Assembly (NCBI GenBank): GCA_964019055.1
Contig: OZ025212.1
Location: 2,572,657 to 2,636,656 of the forward strand
Length of the DNA stretch: 64,000 nt
Reading direction: 5' to 3'
Source of the DNA: Anthopleura xanthogrammica
Taxonomy: Eukaryota; Cnidaria; Anthozoa; Actiniaria; Actiniidae
In this document: piece after piece, positions 30,542-43,345 of the stretch
Position numbering within the stretch: position 1 is the stretch's first letter
How the letters are laid out: every line of letters starts with the position of its first letter
Notes under the pieces: model-generated
Databases searched by the model: none
Told to the model about the DNA's origin: nothing
What the model saw: the letters and a program-made list of their open reading frames with translations, nothing else
Made by a program: the position numbers and the translations under genes

Positions 30542-33424
30542 TGTAAAAAAGTTTAACTCTTATCAATAAAATAAGTACACAGTTAGAGAAAAATCGCAGG
30601 AGAAACTTGTATTTTTGGATGGACAAGAAGCCGGTGTACGAAACAAAATGGCGGCTAATACGACAGCAATGCTGTATGGGTAATACACAGGGTACCCATC
30701 AAGTTAAATAGGTTTCAATAGGAATAAGAATGTCCGCAAGATGAATTAAACGATTGCATAGTCATCAGATAAGCCCAGTATTCGTCGATAAAAATTGTCT
30801 GAGTGCCACGAAGAGATTCGTTCGTGTTCTATACCGAGAAAAGTAAAAGGCCTAAAATAGAACTCTATCAAGCTCACGAAAAGCGCATGAAATTTCTCAA
30901 GAAGGTAGAGAAGATTAATGGCATCGAATTGGTTTCTTTTGTGTAATTATTTTAAAAAGTCGGACTGCCGGGCATTTAGATTATTTCAAACCGTGCCCGG
31001 CAGTCGTTCATCCGACGCTCCTTTTAGAAAAAGTCCGATCCAAGAGGTCAATCCACGGTTCCGGATATTCCACAATTTTGGAATTTCGTACTGAAACCAC
31101 CGAATTCTAAAAATGCAAGTTAAATAGGTTTCAATGGGGCAAGTTTTGTTGATTTTGATGCAAAATAATCATGGTTTTGCGATCATCAAAAGTATCGACT
31201 CCTAAACCACATGTACACCATAACTCACCATTCACTCCCCCTTCTTGGTCTACATTTATTATTATAATTAATCTTTATTCAGTGGGTGGTTGTTGACTCG
31301 AAAGTTTATACTACTTCAACAACCACACACACTCTATTTATTATACTTTTTCATAACTTACTACATTTATATGTATTTCTATTTGTAATTATGTAAATTA
31401 TTCATATTGTATTTTCTTTATTGTTATAATGTGTGTGAATAAAAATTCAATTCAATTCAACTCAAACCTCTCACTCTCCTAAGGGACTGGGTGCGCCAAA
31501 CAAACCTTTAGCGGCAAAAACCTGGCTAAGCTTCGAGATTGACACAACATGCAATTCTACTGGACAATCTTATCTAATAATATTATGGAGTATCCAATCA
31601 TAATCTGGAATATCCGACCATATTCTGAAACGGCGTGTGGACACGAGATGGATCGAATGAACCCAGGTAATCTCTCACGTAAAGCTACGGAAATGCGCGC
31701 GCGATATTGCTGAAGAAGGATCCTAATTCTACTTCAGCAACACTGGCGGAAAGCAACAAATTGCGTCATGTGACATGATTCGCAACATCGATTGCCTGCA
31801 ATTGTAATGTTGCACCGTGCCGGCCCGTAGGTTTTAAACTGCGGGCGTAGTAAATACTAGTTATACAATGGTTGCGAGTGGCATACTATGGAATATCCCA
31901 CGAGTCACTTTTAGTTTCTAGTATACACACGAGCCTTTAGGTGAAGAAAATAAGAAAATAAAAGTCACGAGTGGGATACCCACGAAATGCCACGAGAAAC
32001 CATTGTATAACCATTTTATACCACACCATAGAAAATACAAATGCATAGATTCAACGCGCAGTGCATGATGGGAAGGAAGAGTGAAGTACCGACGAATATA
32101 CAACGGCTTTCCTGCTTTCTGATTGGCTTTATTTTCTATGGTGTGGGATAATTCGAGCGACAAAACCGTGCAACTTGTTGCACACCATTTTAGACCAGAT
32201 TTCATATAAGTGTGAAAAGTCAACGGCACACGGCACGGTTACGGCGCGGCACGGAATATCGGATGTTTTTATACACATGCAGAACGGCACTGACACGGTC
32301 ACGGCAAGGCGCGGTCCGTGCCGTACGTTTTTCATAGTCATACGAAAACTGCTCTAGTTTGACCTTTTCCCTACGCGCACACCGATATTCACTTGCGCGC
32401 GACTTTCCCGCCATCAAAATTCTCACATATTGCATCGAAGCTAAGTGATCATGATTGACAGTCAATGATTTTTTTCGAACTTTCATGTGCAAATGCAGCA
32501 GTATTTTTTTTACATTATTATTTGATACTCCAACACAGAAGACGTCTCTGCAAATTTTAAGGAAACATCGGCAAAGAAAAAAAAATGCATTCAGAAATTA
32601 AATATCTTCAATGCTTTTGTGTATTTTTGATGCAACTTTCTCTAGCAATTTCGAATGAATACTAAGAATCAGCAGTTGACAGAAACTACACGAACTTTCT
32701 TTTTAATTAACGAAAATGATAACGAAAAGTCAATCGTATGACTAAATCTCCTTAACCGAAATTAAAATAATAGTCTTAGCACATCAATACCGTCTGAACA
32801 GAGCGGAAAAACTAAGGCTTTCACCGATGCCTAAATTCAATGTCAACATTTGCTTTTCCAAAAATAATTCCAATAAGTTAAAAAGTGATGACAAAAGTGA
32901 ATCCTATCTTGTATTGATCGTAAAATTATTTTCGCGATTATTTTTTCAGAGAACAGAAGATTTCTTTATTGCTTTTTTACTTTTTCAAACAGCTGTTGAT
33001 GTCGTCAAAGACTCATTGAGTATTTTGTCAACAACCTGGTAAGAATTTCAAATTAACTGACTGTTTACCCATGGATAAATGCTCGAAAATTTAAATTGTA
33101 ATTTCATATCTTTATCAACCCGTATCAAGTGGCATTGAACTCAGTCCAGACAGAAATCGAAACACCAAGACCTCTAAAGGTCTTGAATTTCTCTCTTGAA
33201 AATAACCGATTTGCTTGCCAAATTTTTCACAATTGGGGATTATATTCATTGATTGTCATTGTTTTTATTACTTTGGCCAACTGACTGGTTTATTAGAAGG
33301 AGGTTCCGCTAGTAACTACAGTGTTTTGACAAATCTTCAGCTTTGCTTGACGAAATTCACGTCGCGTCTCAGTAAAGTACCAAGTTGCCTGAGTTGGTTT
33401 TTAGGTCAAAACCAGAATGTGAAG
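30542..33424. other. Divergent spacer, COX7A2L-like / CXorf65-like
   Basis: No coding gene recognised. Contents: hairpin 30961-31008 (GACTGCCGGGCA against TGCCCGGCAGTC); a LINE-tail-like end near 31440-31465 (GAATAAAAATTCAATTCAAT); foldback 31861-32014; a GGCACGG-rich degenerate repeat 32220-32335. Possible 5' non-coding exons of the downstream gene lie near 32996-33040 (AAACAG acceptor, CCTGGTAAG donor) and before 33425. Confidence 0.45.
31861..32014. mobile_element. Foldback MITE
   Basis: TATACAATGGTTGCGAGTGG at the left matches the inverse of CCACGAGAAACCATTGTATA at the right. The arms continue through CCCACGAGTCACTTTTA and TAAAAGTCACGAGTGGG. Non-coding, about 154 bp. Confidence 0.75.
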
Positions 33425-35454
33425 ATGTTTATAACAGTGCTGTATGGTGACTACCAGTCCTTGCTCTGTAATCCCAGCTGTAGTGTTATCAATTTGCTTG
33501 ACAATATCAAGGAAAGATGTGGTTTTGGAGAGATGAATAAAGAGCTTGACTTAACCGACGAAACAGGTAACTCGGATTTAAAAAAAACACAACTAAACCT
33601 CAGTATTCATATCTTCCAAGTTAAGAAAGTTCTATATTCTCTATGTTTCTATTTTGGAATTTCATTCCTTGAGTCCACAACGGAAAAATAAAATATTTTT
33701 CGCGCTTCGTTGTAATGTTTATAAAATACCATGCGGCGCCAGCAAAGTTTGGGCTGGATTTAATATTATTACCTAGCAACGAAAATGCATTCGGCTATTG
33801 AATTATCATGAGGGTCAAAAAGCAGGATTTCGGCACACAACCGTAAAGGCATCTCTTATTTCCAAAAGTAAGCAACGATTTTTCACCAAATTATTGTGAT
33901 TTTCGTACCAAATTTTAGACCACTAGTTAATAATCATCATCACTGTTTTGAGCGTTTAGTTTTATTTAACTTAGGTTTAATTAGAATACTGTAGATTCGG
34001 CCAGGGAACGTTGAATAATTTCACGTTTATTCGTTCCTATAAATATACTGCTCGCTTTATGGAAACCACTTCAGTGCAAATTAAAGTTCAGTATCAAAGA
34101 AAAGAGCTTAAGAAAAGATGACTTAACATTACTTTGTTATGCTGAATTAAGTTCGAATCTTGTTCCAATTCATCGAATTCACAAAGGTTTTTAGCACTAA
34201 TATGTGATATTCGCAAAAGCACAAAACAAATATGAAGATAAAGCGTATCGGAAATGAAAGGAAAACATCTAGGACAGGTAGTTTGATGAAATGCGCACTT
34301 CCATTGGATCTGTTCCAAACTTAGTCGGATGAATGAATTATTCAGAAGTTTGCGTTGACGTTTTAAATTCACTGCAGCTGGACTAAAAGAAATAACCTTC
34401 CCTTTCGCTTTTCCTTCCCTTTCTTTATTCTCCCCGTACTGTCTTTTCTTGTACATTCATTCATTCATTCATTTTTTCTCTTTCTTTTTTTCTCCCTTTT
34501 TTCACACCACAACAGAAACCGATTGTACGAATCCTGGATAAAGTTAATGTTCTCCACCGGATATTAGTTATTCAGTGTATAGAATTTGAATAGGTTTTAT
34601 CCGGTGGATAGCGCTATTCACGCTTCGCAAAACCGGTTCCAGCTGAACCGAGCAAGGTTTACGAGCCCAATACATCTCATTGACCCCTACACTTGATTTT
34701 CGCGACACTTAAGTTTCGTGATTACGAAAAAATCGCGAAATTAAAGTGTCGCAAAAATATTATGACGCCAAAATCAAGAGACCCTCAAATAACACAAATT
34801 ATGCGGGATCATTTACTGTGCGGATACTCCAACCGGGACCACTTTGATAAACTAGTGTCATTAACCAATCATATTGCGATATTTAGTTCAATATTTTTAA
34901 TCAGCCAATCAGATAGCACATCAATGTAAAAAGAGCATGAGAATGTGATAATCTGATTGGCTAATGCTGTTATCAGTTCTATCTCTGTCTAGTTTACTGT
35001 TATCTGATTGGTCAGTTTTATTCAAGTGGTCCCGGTTAGTGTGTCTGCACAGTATTTAGTTTCTAAAATCGCAAAATTAAAGTATTGCGAAGTATGCGAC
35101 CTCCAAAATCGAGAAAGTAATATCTCGCGAAAATTCAGTGATATTTTGTTTGGTTGTTGTTCAGGTCTTGTTCTAGAGCTGACAGACCACAAGAAAGACG
35201 ATGCATCGAAGTACCTGACCCTTAAGGGTGAATATATACTAGTAGAGAAAAAAGTAACATCAATCCCTTCTACTGATCCAAACGAGACAGGTCCACAACA
35301 AGAAATAACATACATCCCTCTACTAAAGAAACTCAGTGAGAAATTCCCTCACTACGAGGCAAGGGTTGCGCAGAAAATTCCTACCCCGGGAGTTTTGAAT
35401 TCTGGAAAGACGAAATCGAAGAAAGGAAGACGACGAAAAGGAAATATAGACTGA
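33425..35454 (+). CDS. CXorf65/C22orf15-like protein
   Basis: Exons 33425-33566 and 35165-35454 encode 143 residues. The start MFITVLYGDYQSLLCNPSCS corresponds to MFIxVxxGxxxxxLVNxxC of the human CXorf65/C22orf15 family, continuing through INLLDNIKERCGF, ELTDHKKDDASKYL and YIPLLKKLSEKFP, and ending in a basic tail (KSKKGRRRKGNID). The N-terminal half has a ubiquitin-like strand pattern (inference). Function is unknown, though family members are often expressed with ciliary genes. The open frame runs upstream of 33425, but the family match begins at this Met. The 1.6-kb intron holds inverted repeats at about 34.70-35.15 kb. Confidence 0.78.
34697..35150. repeat. Inverted/direct repeat block in the CXorf65-like intron
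   Basis: CCAACCGGGACCACTTTGAT at 34829 and AAGTGGTCCCGGTTAGTGTG at 35024 are inverted. Blocks of the type AAATCGCGAAATTAAAGTGT and AAATCGCAAAATTAAAGTAT flank them. Probably a degraded terminal-inverted-repeat element. Confidence 0.55.
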
Positions 35455-36224
35455 TTTTTTGGAATGGTCATGTGATAAAATATGTAAAAAGATAAAAACT
35501 TCACCAATATGTGAGGTGTTTAGACATTACATAGCTCATAGTAGCGGCACGGGAAGGAAGGAGGCAAGGCTTGAGCATGCTTGACTTAGGTCTTATACAC
35601 AGGAAGCCCAAGCAAATTGTCCTACATATTGTGAAACATTCAGGCGCATTCAGTCGAAGTAATTAGCTGAAATTTGAAAGTAACGGTACAAAGTAATCGC
35701 AACACAAACGAGATACTTCTTTCAAATATATTTAAGAAAATGATATTAATTTGGACTTTTCGAAACCTCTCAGTTTCGAATTAGTAAATAAAAATATTTT
35801 TTTGCATATCAAACTTTTTTATTTTCTGTTGTTGTATTCGTTGTTGCTGCTGCTATACCAGCGAGTGAGATATCAATTATATATATTTACATTTCAAGAT
35901 ACATTTTTTCCTAGTAACATGCAGAATTGAGAATTATCGCGCGCTTGACGAAGATGCACCGTGTACTTCGTCCACAAATCGATAAGTTATCGTACGTAAG
36001 AACTGGAAGAGACCACCGTGTATCTGCAAAGATGAATTCGACTAGTTTCATCTAATGAACACGACCTGCAACGTTGATTGGCTCAGCCAATAAAATTGAA
36101 TATTTTGGTTGTAAGTTAAAAATGAAGTGTAGGCGAGCTCGCTTGATGGGCTTGGCTTTGCTTGACTTGGTGCACATGCGCCTGTCTAGGTGGTTGGTTT
36201 GACCAGATGTGCAGAAGTTCATGA
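35455..36224. other. Spacer between convergent CXorf65-like and CDIN1 genes
   Basis: Nothing gene-like seen. AT-rich with an AATAAA-containing stretch near 35787 that could serve the upstream gene. Confidence 0.4.
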
Positions 36225-39200
36225 TCAAGTATCTTCCTGTAGTAAATCATCAAGTAGGACAATATCTGTGGGAAACGAGTCCTTGATAATAATCCCACGA
36301 TCTCGATTACAGTCCAATTCATCGATGAAACCAAACCAGTAAATCACTAAGCCTGGACCAAATCTGAGAAAATGGAAGGAGAGTTATATCTACGTATTTA
36401 AACCACGGAAAGGAAGCAAGCAAGCAAAGAAGGAGGAAAGGAAGGAAGGGAGGAGGCAAGGAAGGAAGGAAGGAGGCAAGGAAGGAAGGAAGGAGGCAAG
36501 GAAGGAAGGAAGGGAGGAATCAAGGAAGCAAGGAAGGGACAGATGGACGGACGTACGGAGGAACGAGGAAGAAAAAAAAACCCGAGGACATCCATGACTT
36601 CACTAGCATGTTTTCGCGCTTCAGGAAGATAAATAATGGTAATTGAACTAAGTGGAGTGCAATTTGGTCTGATATCAAACGCGCGATAACAAAATCACAC
36701 GACCGCGTAGCGGGAGTGTGATTTGTAATCGCAAGTTTGATATCAGACCAAAATTGCACGACATGAAGTTCAATTATCACTTTATTATATCCATTTTGAA
36801 ATCATACTAGATAGACACTAAATTTGTGATAAATACGAAAGTATTTATTCACAAATAGCCGGTATTTTGTTTCTTTTTGTAACAAAAAATTGCAGTCAAA
36901 CTTGAAAAAAGCTACATTTTATGTTCCTTATTTGCTGTAATCTGATTGGTTACCTTTTCTAGTGTTGCATTGTGATTGGCTGACAAAAAGATGCGATTCG
37001 GACTCAAAATAGTGCGATTCGGACTCAAAATAGTGCGATTCGTGCTTGAATCAATCTACTGAGAGCCAATCAGATTACAGGATTTGTTAGTGATTTCAAA
37101 GTGGATATAATAAACACTGTAACGCGGACTCTTCCGCGATTAATGAAGATGCGCGCAACCGCCTGGCGCATCACGGCTTTCATCATGATGAAAGCACACA
37201 GCGAGCCACAAAAGCGCATTTTTTAATGAAAATTTAGCCTTCAACGACGATAGAATTCATAGTTTTTACCTGTTCCAGTAACTCCAGAACTGTTCCTTCA
37301 AGTAGTTCTGGTGGCTATACTCATCACCAAACGATGCTTTGCTTTCAATCCAGTTCACGACATACCCATCCACAGCTGAAACATTCAAGAAACATGGAAA
37401 AATTGGTTCTCCATTTCCTTCATCTGCAAAGTTAACTTCTACATTTCAGTTCGTTCATGGAAGGAAGGCCAAAGGACTTTTTATTCACTGGTTATTATTT
37501 ATTCATATTTATTTATCCTCAGAAAATAAGTACAATACAATCACCGACTGTGATTTTACACTAGGATCCAGAACTCGGGAAATACGAGCAACAAAATCGT
37601 GCAACTTGTCACGCAACATTGTTGCGTTGCAAGTTGCAGAGAGAATGTTGCTTGTATTACTACCCCGCGCGCAACAAATTTTCTTTGTTGCATAGAGTAA
37701 AAAGAGCTTCTACTTCTGCAACAAAGTCGCGCAACAAAATTCTGTTGTTGTACAGGGTGGAAATACTCCGCAACTTGCAACGTAACAAAGTTGCGCGACT
37801 TTGTTGCTCGCGTGCCTTACTTACCAATTGGTATTTCTAGTTTGAAATCTGGAGTTTTGTCATAACCTTTAACTCTCATTTCTTCTTCACCTGTGAAGAA
37901 AAAAAGTGCACTTTTAATCACATAATTACATGGGTTTATGTTGGGTAGTCGGACAATGAGAAATGGGCCAGGTGGTGCGGGGGACAGTTTGTTTTGCTGA
38001 ATTTCACTTGGCGTACGTCATTCCATATCTCATGCAGAATGTTCATCAGCTGAATCACAAGTTTTCAATTCGCTGCTTTCTTACGACCCATAAACATTTC
38101 GATTTGTATTTGTGCAAAGTTCCCCTCAAAGTTGAGATAAGAAAACAGTGAGTAGCTTTCTTTCTGGCTGACAGCACATGGTGGTCAGTGTTTGACCACT
38201 ATTTGGAGCTGATAATGAGATTCAAAGACTTTTATCAGCTGGTTAAAACAACAACCAAATGCCATAAATATACTCACCAATGAATGTAACATTTCTGTTC
38301 TGCAGCTTTTCTTTTAAAATAAGTTCATATTCATAGCCTACCGATCTTTGATTAAAGTCAAGGGATTCAAATCTCTGATGCATTAGAAGTATAACACTCA
38401 ACTTATGTACAATGTATAGGAATGATACATAGACCCCTCGCATGTGATGCCAAAGCAACACAATTTGGGGGACAAAACAATAGAATTTAATTCTCCTGAT
38501 TTGGAACCTATTGTTTTGTCCTCCAAATTGAGCTGCATTCTGACGTGCTGCAAGGGGTCTATCAGTAAGTAGTTGAACACCATCTTTGAGATGTTAGGCT
38601 ATGCCTTTTGAAGAGTAAACAAGTGAGACATACATAATATAGTAAGTGCACTAGAACCATGTACATCAATGATATGATGTAATGTGTCGATTTAATGATA
38701 TAATAACTAATAATAATTGATAATGACTAATATTAATGATATCATTAATAATTGATATTACAAGTAGCAAGGAGTGAACAAAAGGATACCTCTTGATGTT
38801 ATCAACCAGTGGCCCATAGTTTGGATCATTCAAAATGCACTTTTTTAAAGAAGAGAATAATATATAATTTACGTGATGCAAAAGGTTGAGTATTCTAATA
38901 AGACATACCAGCTTAAAACAGAACTACTTAGGATGCATGCCAGAGGCTCTCTTGCCATAGATCTTGTCATTGTAATTTTAATAATGAAATGAATATGAAT
39001 AATTGTTTATTGATTTATTGATCACTTTGTAAATTTATGTGAATTTTAAAAAAACATTTACTGCATTATATGCATAACTTATAGATTAAAGTATCAAAGT
39101 AAAGAGTGAGTGTATGTGTTTGGTGGTGGTGGTATGTGGTGCAGAGGCAAGAAACAAGGGCAGATCCAGGGGATATCTATTGGTGCACTGGAAACCCCCA

Positions 39201-41068
39201 AATAAATCTAAGTACAAATTAAACAAGATAGCAAGGTTTAATTAATGACGTCACTGTATCATCACTTTTTTCATTTCAGACAACCCCTTACAAATTTCTG
39301 GATCTGCACCTGAGGAAAATGGGAAACTTTGAAAAGTGCATTGTCGGCCCAATCCCCACATTATCTGGTGTCCCCCCTCCCCAGAAGGAAGGTGATGGCA
39401 GTACATATAAATGGTGATAATCGTTTGTGTACCTGTTGTATTTCATATGTCAGAACTTTATCTGTAAGAATTGATGGGTCCTTTATTATTTGACTCACAA
39501 CACCTTTGGGAGCTATGACAAAGGATAAAAAATTTCTTTAGGTTCTAGTCATAAAAATAAAATACTTTCTATTTATAAATCCTGCATAAGTCATGGGGTT
39601 CCTGTGGTATACATCCTAACACAGGAAGCCCACAAATGTGGTGATGTGTAAACTGAGATGCATTTCTCTTAGTTGAAAGATAATGGCTTAGATCTCAAAG
39701 GAGCACTGAGCTATGTACTTACGACTTTCTCCATTGTAACTTGAATGAGCTAGATATCTTTCAAGTACAATTCTTGCAAACAAAGAGTGGGAAAGATCTA
39801 CCTGGAAATATAGAAATATGTTTAACAAACACTAAAATAATGTACAATTATATCATTAGTTGGATAAAATAGATGACTGTCTGATTGACCTGCTAACTGA
39901 CCTGACTGATTAATTGACTTATTAGCTGAACGACAGACTGACCGATCCACTGATCAACGGACTACTGACTGACTGACTGACTGACCAACTGACCGATCCA
40001 CTGATCAACCGACTACTGACTGACTGACCGACTGAATGACAGACTGACCACTGACTGCATGATTGACAGATAAACTGCTGATGGATTGATTATCATTTAA
40101 AAGTAATAAATGAAATTAATAATTATAATCATATTACCTCTTCTGCCAGTCTTAACATTACAGGTTCATTTTGATTTTCAGAAATACCTTCGAGATACCT
40201 AAACAAATTTATGTTTTGTTAAAACATACTTTTTATACTTTTTACTAAATTATTTAAGGAACAGAAAACATATGTGTGCTTCTTGTGGTACGTTATCAAG
40301 GATACAGGGGTTAGTAAGACATAAGTGTTAGGAAAATGTATTCATCATCATCATCATCATTAATATATATATATAGCATATGATTCTAAAATTATCTAGC
40401 ATATATATAATTAATTAATTTAAACTTTTCGTACCTTTGATAATATTCCTCCATTACTTCAGGTTTGTGGTGCTTGTGGTGGTTTTTACGAGTCTTTTTC
40501 TGTAAAAAAAAATTGTGTTTCTTTAATTATTATCAGCAAAATTAATACTCATAGTAGTCCCATTGCATACGCATTCCTTAGATCCCCTAACCCTCAAAGA
40601 GATTACAAAGTTAAATAACATGTGGAGCACTAACCTGGTAATCTTGTGAGTATATGCTGATCAAAGTATTGTAGGTAACCCTGTGTAGAGATATATAAAA
40701 AATAATTAGTCATGACTTAATTCCCCTAAGTACTGACATTGCCCCTTCACCTTGGTGTACTCAATCTGACTCCTCCCACCTACCCTTGGGTCAAATTTGC
40801 TCCACATAACCCTGATTCAAAAGTACCCAAAACCAATGGAAATCATAAACAAGTACTGTCTACTTGCAGCTAGATCTACAAGGTAAGCAAGAAGGCCTGT
40901 ATTTAAGCTTATATCAATCGATGAATAACCAAATTAGAGGGGTAAAAATCTAGTAAAACTGTAGGAAATATTTTACCCTGGAAATTGAAGGGCAATACTC
41001 TTGAGACAATCCCGTGAGCCATATTTGTGCATCAAAGACAAAATCTGGTTATAAACTTCCAACCTCAT
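36225..41068 (-). CDS. CDIN1: CDAN1-interacting nuclease 1
   Basis: Eleven minus-strand exons: 40977-41068, 40635-40680, 40435-40499, 40138-40198, 39723-39801, 39433-39512, 38790-38839, 38278-38372, 37825-37890, 37270-37375 and 36225-36363. They join in frame to 292 residues (human about 281). The C-terminal half has the PD-(D/E)XK nuclease signature: GYDKTPDF followed by [13 protein letters not shown], then [20 protein letters not shown] and LDCNRDRGI, almost unchanged from human. The N-terminus reads like a helix-turn-helix region. CDIN1 binds codanin-1 and is linked to erythroid chromatin defects in humans; its role in an animal without such blood cells must be more general. It is divergent with the 5-alpha-reductase gene. 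Confidence 0.95.
36415..36560. repeat. GGAAG/GGCAAG microsatellite
   Basis: Repeated AAGGAAGGAAGGAGGCAAGG units, in the last CDIN1 intron. Confidence 0.85.
36645..37115. repeat. Nested foldback elements
   Basis: 36650-36780 is a palindrome (GTGCAATTTGGTCTGATATC against GATATCAGACCAAAATTGCA). Overlapping it, ACTTTATTATATCCATTTTG at 36779 pairs with AAAGTGGATATAATAAA at 37096. Between them is a 22-bp direct repeat (GTGCGATTCGGACTCAAAATA), about 2.5 copies at 36990-37045. Intronic in CDIN1. Confidence 0.7.
37580..37812. repeat. GCAACAA palindromic repeat copy
   Basis: Begins AAATACGAGCAACAAAATCG and ends CTTTGTTGCTCG. Same alternating GCAAC/GTTGC core as the 8.3- and 14.8-kb copies. It ends only about 13 bp from a CDIN1 splice donor (37825). 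Confidence 0.75.
38430..38567. repeat. Palindromic MITE, second copy
   Basis: ATAGACCCCTCGCATGTGAT at the left and GACGTGCTGCAAGGGGTCTAT at the right, with CAATTTGGGGGACAAAACAA against TTGTTTTGTCCTCCAAATTG inside. It belongs to the family of 29.73-29.87 kb. Intronic in CDIN1. Confidence 0.75.
39895..40085. repeat. CTGA-type minisatellite
   Basis: Runs of CTGACTGACTGACTGACC with two longer copies of a unit containing CCGATCCACTGATCAAC. Intronic in CDIN1. Confidence 0.8.
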
Positions 41069-41237
41069 GTTGAAATTCAGTCATAAAGGGGTAAAGAATA
41101 CCCAAGCATCGCGTCACCATTTCAATCTTGCCTCCATTTTCTACGAACTTGCGCATTACTACCTTACCTTGCGTGACAATATCACGTGTTTGTATCGTGA
41201 CAAACGTAACGTCATCTAAGTAACAAGTCAATTCAAA
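41069..41237. promoter_or_regulatory. Compact bidirectional promoter, CDIN1 / 5-alpha-reductase
   Basis: Only 169 bp separate the divergent start codons. It holds GTGACAATATCACGTG and TCGTGACAAACGTAACGTCA, giving an E-box-like CACGTG and a CRE-like ACGTCA. No TATA box. A shared promoter is inferred from geometry alone. Confidence 0.55.
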
Positions 41238-43345
41238 ATGGTGGACGTAAGATTTTTCCGCAGTTCTAGTGAACAAGAAATCATCTATTTTCTCTGCACA
41301 GTTCTGAATTTCTTTGGTATTTTATCTGCGTTGTTGTTACAGTTTATGTATGCCGAGTATGGACGGTATTTTAACTCGAATTCTGCTTCAAAATGGGGAT
41401 TTGGAATTAACTTCAGAGTTGCCTGGTTCTCTCAGGAGCTGCCTATGTTCACTCTACCGTTGATATGCCTTCTTTACGCCAAGGAGGGAAACCTTGGGTT
41501 GACGCCTAATACTGTTCTGGTTTCTATGCTTCTCTTGCATTATTTTAGAAGGTAATATTCAAGCTTTATAGTTATGTTCCTGGAGGAATTAACAGTTGAA
41601 GGACAACAGCCCCGTACCAGTACCGGGGAAGGGGGTTGAGGTGCGTCCTTAACCTTCCCCCCCCCCCCCCACCCAAGTATTTTATTTTGGTACTCAAGTT
41701 ACTGCACAAAGTAACTTTTTTTTTCTGGTTTGGCAATCCACCGACAGTTCAAAACGGTCACATTTGTGCCTGGATTTGGTCCCCTTTGGCCTCGGTTGCA
41801 CACCTTACCAAATGTCCTGTGTACTGGACAAAGCAATAGAATAATTATCTCAAATCTCTCTAACAATTTGGATCTTTTCCTTCAGGGTCTTCATATACTC
41901 ATTTCAGCTTAAAGGCGGCAAACCAACGCCATTCCTTATATGGTTCTTTGCACTGGCATACACCCTAATAAATGGTTACGTCCAAGGTCGGCATTTGGCA
42001 ATGTTTGCAGAGTATGACCTGTATTGGTTTACTGATCCTAGATTCATAGGTGGTGTTTTATTGTTTTTTACTGGAATGATGTTGAACATTCAGGCTGATA
42101 ACATTCTTACAAACCTACGAAAACCAGGAGAAACTGGGTATAAGATTCCAAGAGGTAAGTACAGTACTTGTTGACTAGGAAAGGTTGCTCACTTGGGAAG
42201 GGTTGAGCATCACAAAGCCATGCCATGCGAATAGAGTTTTGTTGTATCCGACAGGCTATCATCTCCCTTGATTCAAGAGTAAATTCATATCTCTGGGTTC
42301 TCCAGTTTGCCATTCTTGTTAGCCAATTCCCTGACTTAGACAAGGAACAGAGTGGGGAGGGGCTGGGGGACTTTAGCCTCACTTTTTTGTTACATCCACA
42401 TTTCATTTCTTTAAGTCTACTATATATCAATGAAATTGAACCTTGACTTTTTGGCATATTTGTTTTTAGGGGGTTTATTTGAGTATGTCTCTGGAGCAAA
42501 CTTCTTCGCAGAGATCCTAGAATGGAGTGGATTTGCTTTGGCTTGTTGGAGTTATCCAGCATTTACCTATGCATTTTTCACTCTCTGTAATATTGGGCCA
42601 AGGGCATGCCAGCATCACAGGTGAGACATTAGACTTTCACAAATTCCTTTGTCTCTGTATCAGTTCATGTGCGCTGCGCTGAATAAAGCACAGGCAGACC
42701 AACCAGTACTACATGTGCTGGAACTTTGCAGTGGGCAAAGGACTTTTCCAACTTGTTTTCTGCCAATTTTTGCGACCCAAAAAAGGGTTGCAGAATTGTG
42801 CTCATGCTCTTTGTTAACATATGAAAATTTAGCACGAGCCACAGGAATAGATGTTGTTTTTGGTGTGAAACAAAATAAAAATTCTGCAAGAGGAAAAAGT
42901 CGACCTCTCGCGACTTTGAAGTTTGCTTTTTTTCTCACTTCCTTTACGCTTGTGAGTCTGTCAGTCTCAGATAAGAGAGGTCAGCTTGGAGCAAGTCTAG
43001 TGAGACATTTTATTCAAACAATGTTCAAAAGGGCAAAACAGAGGATGAAAAACTATCTTACTTATGTTGCAACCTTGTCTCTTTTTTTATTATTCAATGA
43101 GGAATAATTCAAGCATTTAACATTGTTAGAATGTGAAAACTACTAAAACAAGCTCAGTATTTGAGCCTTAGAGATGGCCAGCATGTTTATAAAAATAGCA
43201 GTAAACATGGTTAATTTTTTCTCAGCTTATTAAAAACTGGTTAAACTAATCATGTAACTTTAATTTAAATCATTACAGGTTCTATTTGGAGAAGTTTGAA
43301 GATTACCCTAAGACACGTAAGGCTTTGATACCATTTTTATTATGA
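41238..43345 (+). CDS. 3-oxo-5-alpha-steroid 4-dehydrogenase (SRD5A1/2-like)
   Basis: Exons 41238-41551, 41886-42154, 42470-42620 and 43279-43345 give 266 residues (human SRD5A1 is 259). Multiple hydrophobic segments include LCTVLNFFGILSALLLQF, FLIWFFALAYTLINGY and FIGGVLLFFTGMMLNI. The conserved C-terminal NADPH-binding part reads GGLFEYVSGANFFAEILEW and ends RKALIPFLL. The enzyme reduces the C4-C5 double bond of 3-oxo steroids with NADPH in the ER membrane. The N-terminal half fits SRD5A1/2 rather than polyprenol reductase; whether it is paralogue 1 or 2 cannot be said. Substrate in this animal is unknown. Confidence 0.92.

Noticed and set aside
39895..40085. CRISPR-like array
   Set aside because: The units are contiguous CTGA minisatellite copies without unique spacers, and the DNA is eukaryotic.
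42649..43107. 152-codon plus-strand ORF inside the 5-alpha-reductase gene
   Set aside because: It lies in intron 3, lacks any domain, and the flanking exons splice cleanly without it.
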